From: Bacillota bacterium
Lineage (GTDB): Bacteria; Bacillota; Clostridia; Christensenellales; SZUA-584
Assembly: GCA_023436525.1 (NCBI GenBank)
Contig: JAEZIW010000122.1
Span: 1-6,864, forward strand
DNA: 6,864 bases
Direction of reading: 5' to 3'
Shown: positions 6,148 through 6,864 of the stretch, in pieces
Numbering within the stretch: the first letter of the stretch is position 1
Layout of the letters: the number at the start of each line of letters is the position of its first letter
The notes under the pieces: model-generated
Database searches by the model: none
What the model saw: only the letters and a program-made list of their open reading frames with translations
What the model was told of the DNA's origin: nothing
Made by a program: the position numbers and the translations under genes

Positions 6148-6759
6148 CTAACAATATTTGTGCAGCAACGGTGAAAGCGGTTTATAAAGCAACCCGGTTA
6201 CAAGGCAAACGACAATGCATTTAACAATGTTAAACGGCACCACCGCAAAGTATATATACGTCCATACGCTTGTGATGCCCGGGTTAACCGCTGCAGCTAT
6301 TTGAACAATCGCGTCTGTTGACGAGCCGAAAAACAGCCAGGCGTAAAACGGAACAAGCACGAAAACATTCATCAGCGGCCCGACCACGAAAGACATCAGC
6401 GCGCTGCCCGATACCATACCAATCGCCGCACCTTTGCGTGATTTATTGTGTTTGTAAATCAACGAAGCGGTAAGCACAAGCGAAGCGCCTATCACAAAAT
6501 CGGCGATTTCGCCAACACCCATGGTGGAGGTGAACGGCAGATAAATCAGGTTCTTAATAATCAATATGGCTGTCCCGGCTATCGGCCCGAGTGCGAAGCC
6601 GCCAATCAAGGCGGGGATGTTGCTTAAATCCAGCTTTAAAAATGCCGGAATCAGCGGGAGCGGCGTTTCGAGAAAACGCAAAATGGTAGCGATGGCTGCA
6701 AGCACGCCCGCAGTGACGAGAAAACGCAGCCTTTGTGACGAAGCGGTTCTTGTTGACAC
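6148..6759 (-). CDS. ribU: ECF transporter riboflavin S component RibU
   Basis: RibU is the membrane protein that binds riboflavin and, with the shared EcfA-EcfA'-EcfT module (not in this window), imports it. The 203-residue protein has about six hydrophobic segments. It carries KLDLSNIPALIGGFALGP (42-59), an IKNLIYL stretch (68-74), GVGEIADFVIG (81-91) and, further on, PLMNVFVLVPFYAW (128-141), as expected for the RibU family. The FMN riboswitch directly upstream supports flavin specificity. I chose the GTG at 6759 because GGGAAAGGA (6774-6766) lies six bases before it. An in-frame TTG two codons earlier (6765) would abut that ribosome binding site with no spacing. Confidence 0.9.
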   Translation of the reverse strand: MSTRTASSQRLRFLVTAGVLAAIATILRFLETPLPLIPAFLKLDLSNIPALIGGFALGPIAGTAILIIKNLIYLPFTSTMGVGEIADFVIGASLVLTASLIYKHNKSRKGAAIGMVSGSALMSFVVGPLMNVFVLVPFYAWLFFGSSTDAIVQIAAAVNPGITSVWTYIYFAVVPFNIVKCIVVCLVTGLLYKPLSPLLHKYC

Positions 6760-6780
6760 GGTCAATCCTTTCCCAGAGCT

Positions 6781-6813
6781 AAAAAAGGCTCTGAAGCAGA
6801 TCTTCAGAGCCTT
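6781..6813 (-). terminator. Riboswitch-controlled intrinsic terminator
   Basis: On the minus strand AAGGCTCTGAAG (6813-6802) and CTTCAGAGCCTT (6796-6785) form a perfect 12-pair stem with loop ATCTG, followed directly by a T run to 6781. It lies between the FMN aptamer and the ribU ribosome binding site, so it is the expression platform rather than a gene-end terminator. A second hairpin, GTGTATC with GATATAC (one G-U pair) around a T-rich loop at about 6836-6815, precedes it. Confidence 0.92.
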
Positions 6814-6836
6814 GGTATATCAAAAAACAGATACAC

Positions 6837-6864
6837 TCTCTTCTCTCATCCAGACTATACTGTC
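6837..6864 (-). promoter_or_regulatory. FMN riboswitch (RFN element), 3' portion only
   Basis: The minus strand starts at the edge with GACAGTATAGTCTGGATG (6864-6847) followed by AGAGAAGA. This is the conserved 3' end of the FMN aptamer, including the last junction strand and the 3' half of stem P1. The 5' two-thirds of the aptamer lies beyond the right edge. FMN binding is expected to favour the downstream terminator and shut off ribU when flavin is plentiful. Confidence 0.92.

Noticed and set aside
6763..6765. TTG at 6765 as the ribU start
   Set aside because: It touches the GGGAAAGGA ribosome binding site with no spacer, whereas the GTG at 6759 has a six-base spacing.
1..6864. Mobile element, CRISPR array, toxin-antitoxin or defence system
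   Set aside because: No transposase or recombinase motifs, spaced direct repeats, terminal inverted repeats or defence-domain proteins were seen. The genes are housekeeping types.

Overview
This window looks like chromosomal DNA from a Gram-positive bacterium of the class Clostridia, probably near the Oscillospiraceae/Ruminococcaceae. That placement is inferred from the gene set, the strong AGGAGG-type ribosome binding sites, the FMN-riboswitch-controlled ribU, the membrane-anchored MurF-like ligase beside ddl, and the typical sigma-A promoters. All eight convincing genes lie on the minus strand, so the window is best read from right to left.

At the right edge (6781-6864) is the 3' end of an FMN riboswitch followed by an intrinsic terminator. 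It controls ribU, the riboflavin-binding S component of an ECF transporter. A gene-free stretch of about 280 bp follows (5866-6147). It holds a strong GC-rich hairpin, a candidate promoter for the next operon, and a set of complementary segments that could be an uncharacterised structured RNA. Next comes the tsaE-tsaB-rimI cluster, with ATGA overlaps at both junctions. TsaE and TsaB belong to the t6A tRNA modification machinery and RimI is a protein N-acetyltransferase. Their usual companion tsaD is not present here.

A well-formed promoter (TTGATA, 17 bp, TATAAT) in the 4213-4328 gap opens a second operon. It encodes an alpha/beta hydrolase, a Mur ligase with a multi-pass membrane N-terminus (MurF-like), and a D-Ala-D-Ala ligase (Ddl). 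Ddl makes D-Ala-D-Ala and MurF joins it to the UDP-MurNAc-tripeptide, so these two act consecutively in peptidoglycan precursor synthesis. The hydrolase is tightly coupled to murF but has no assigned substrate. Just after ddl is a separate AT-rich promoter and a small DUF4870/Tic20-like membrane protein gene that ends in a clear intrinsic terminator.

The leftmost ~150 bp carry no gene I can support. I saw no mobile element, CRISPR array, tRNA, rRNA or defence system. The less ordinary points are the membrane-domain MurF, its coupled hydrolase, and the structured non-coding stretch between ribU and tsaE.
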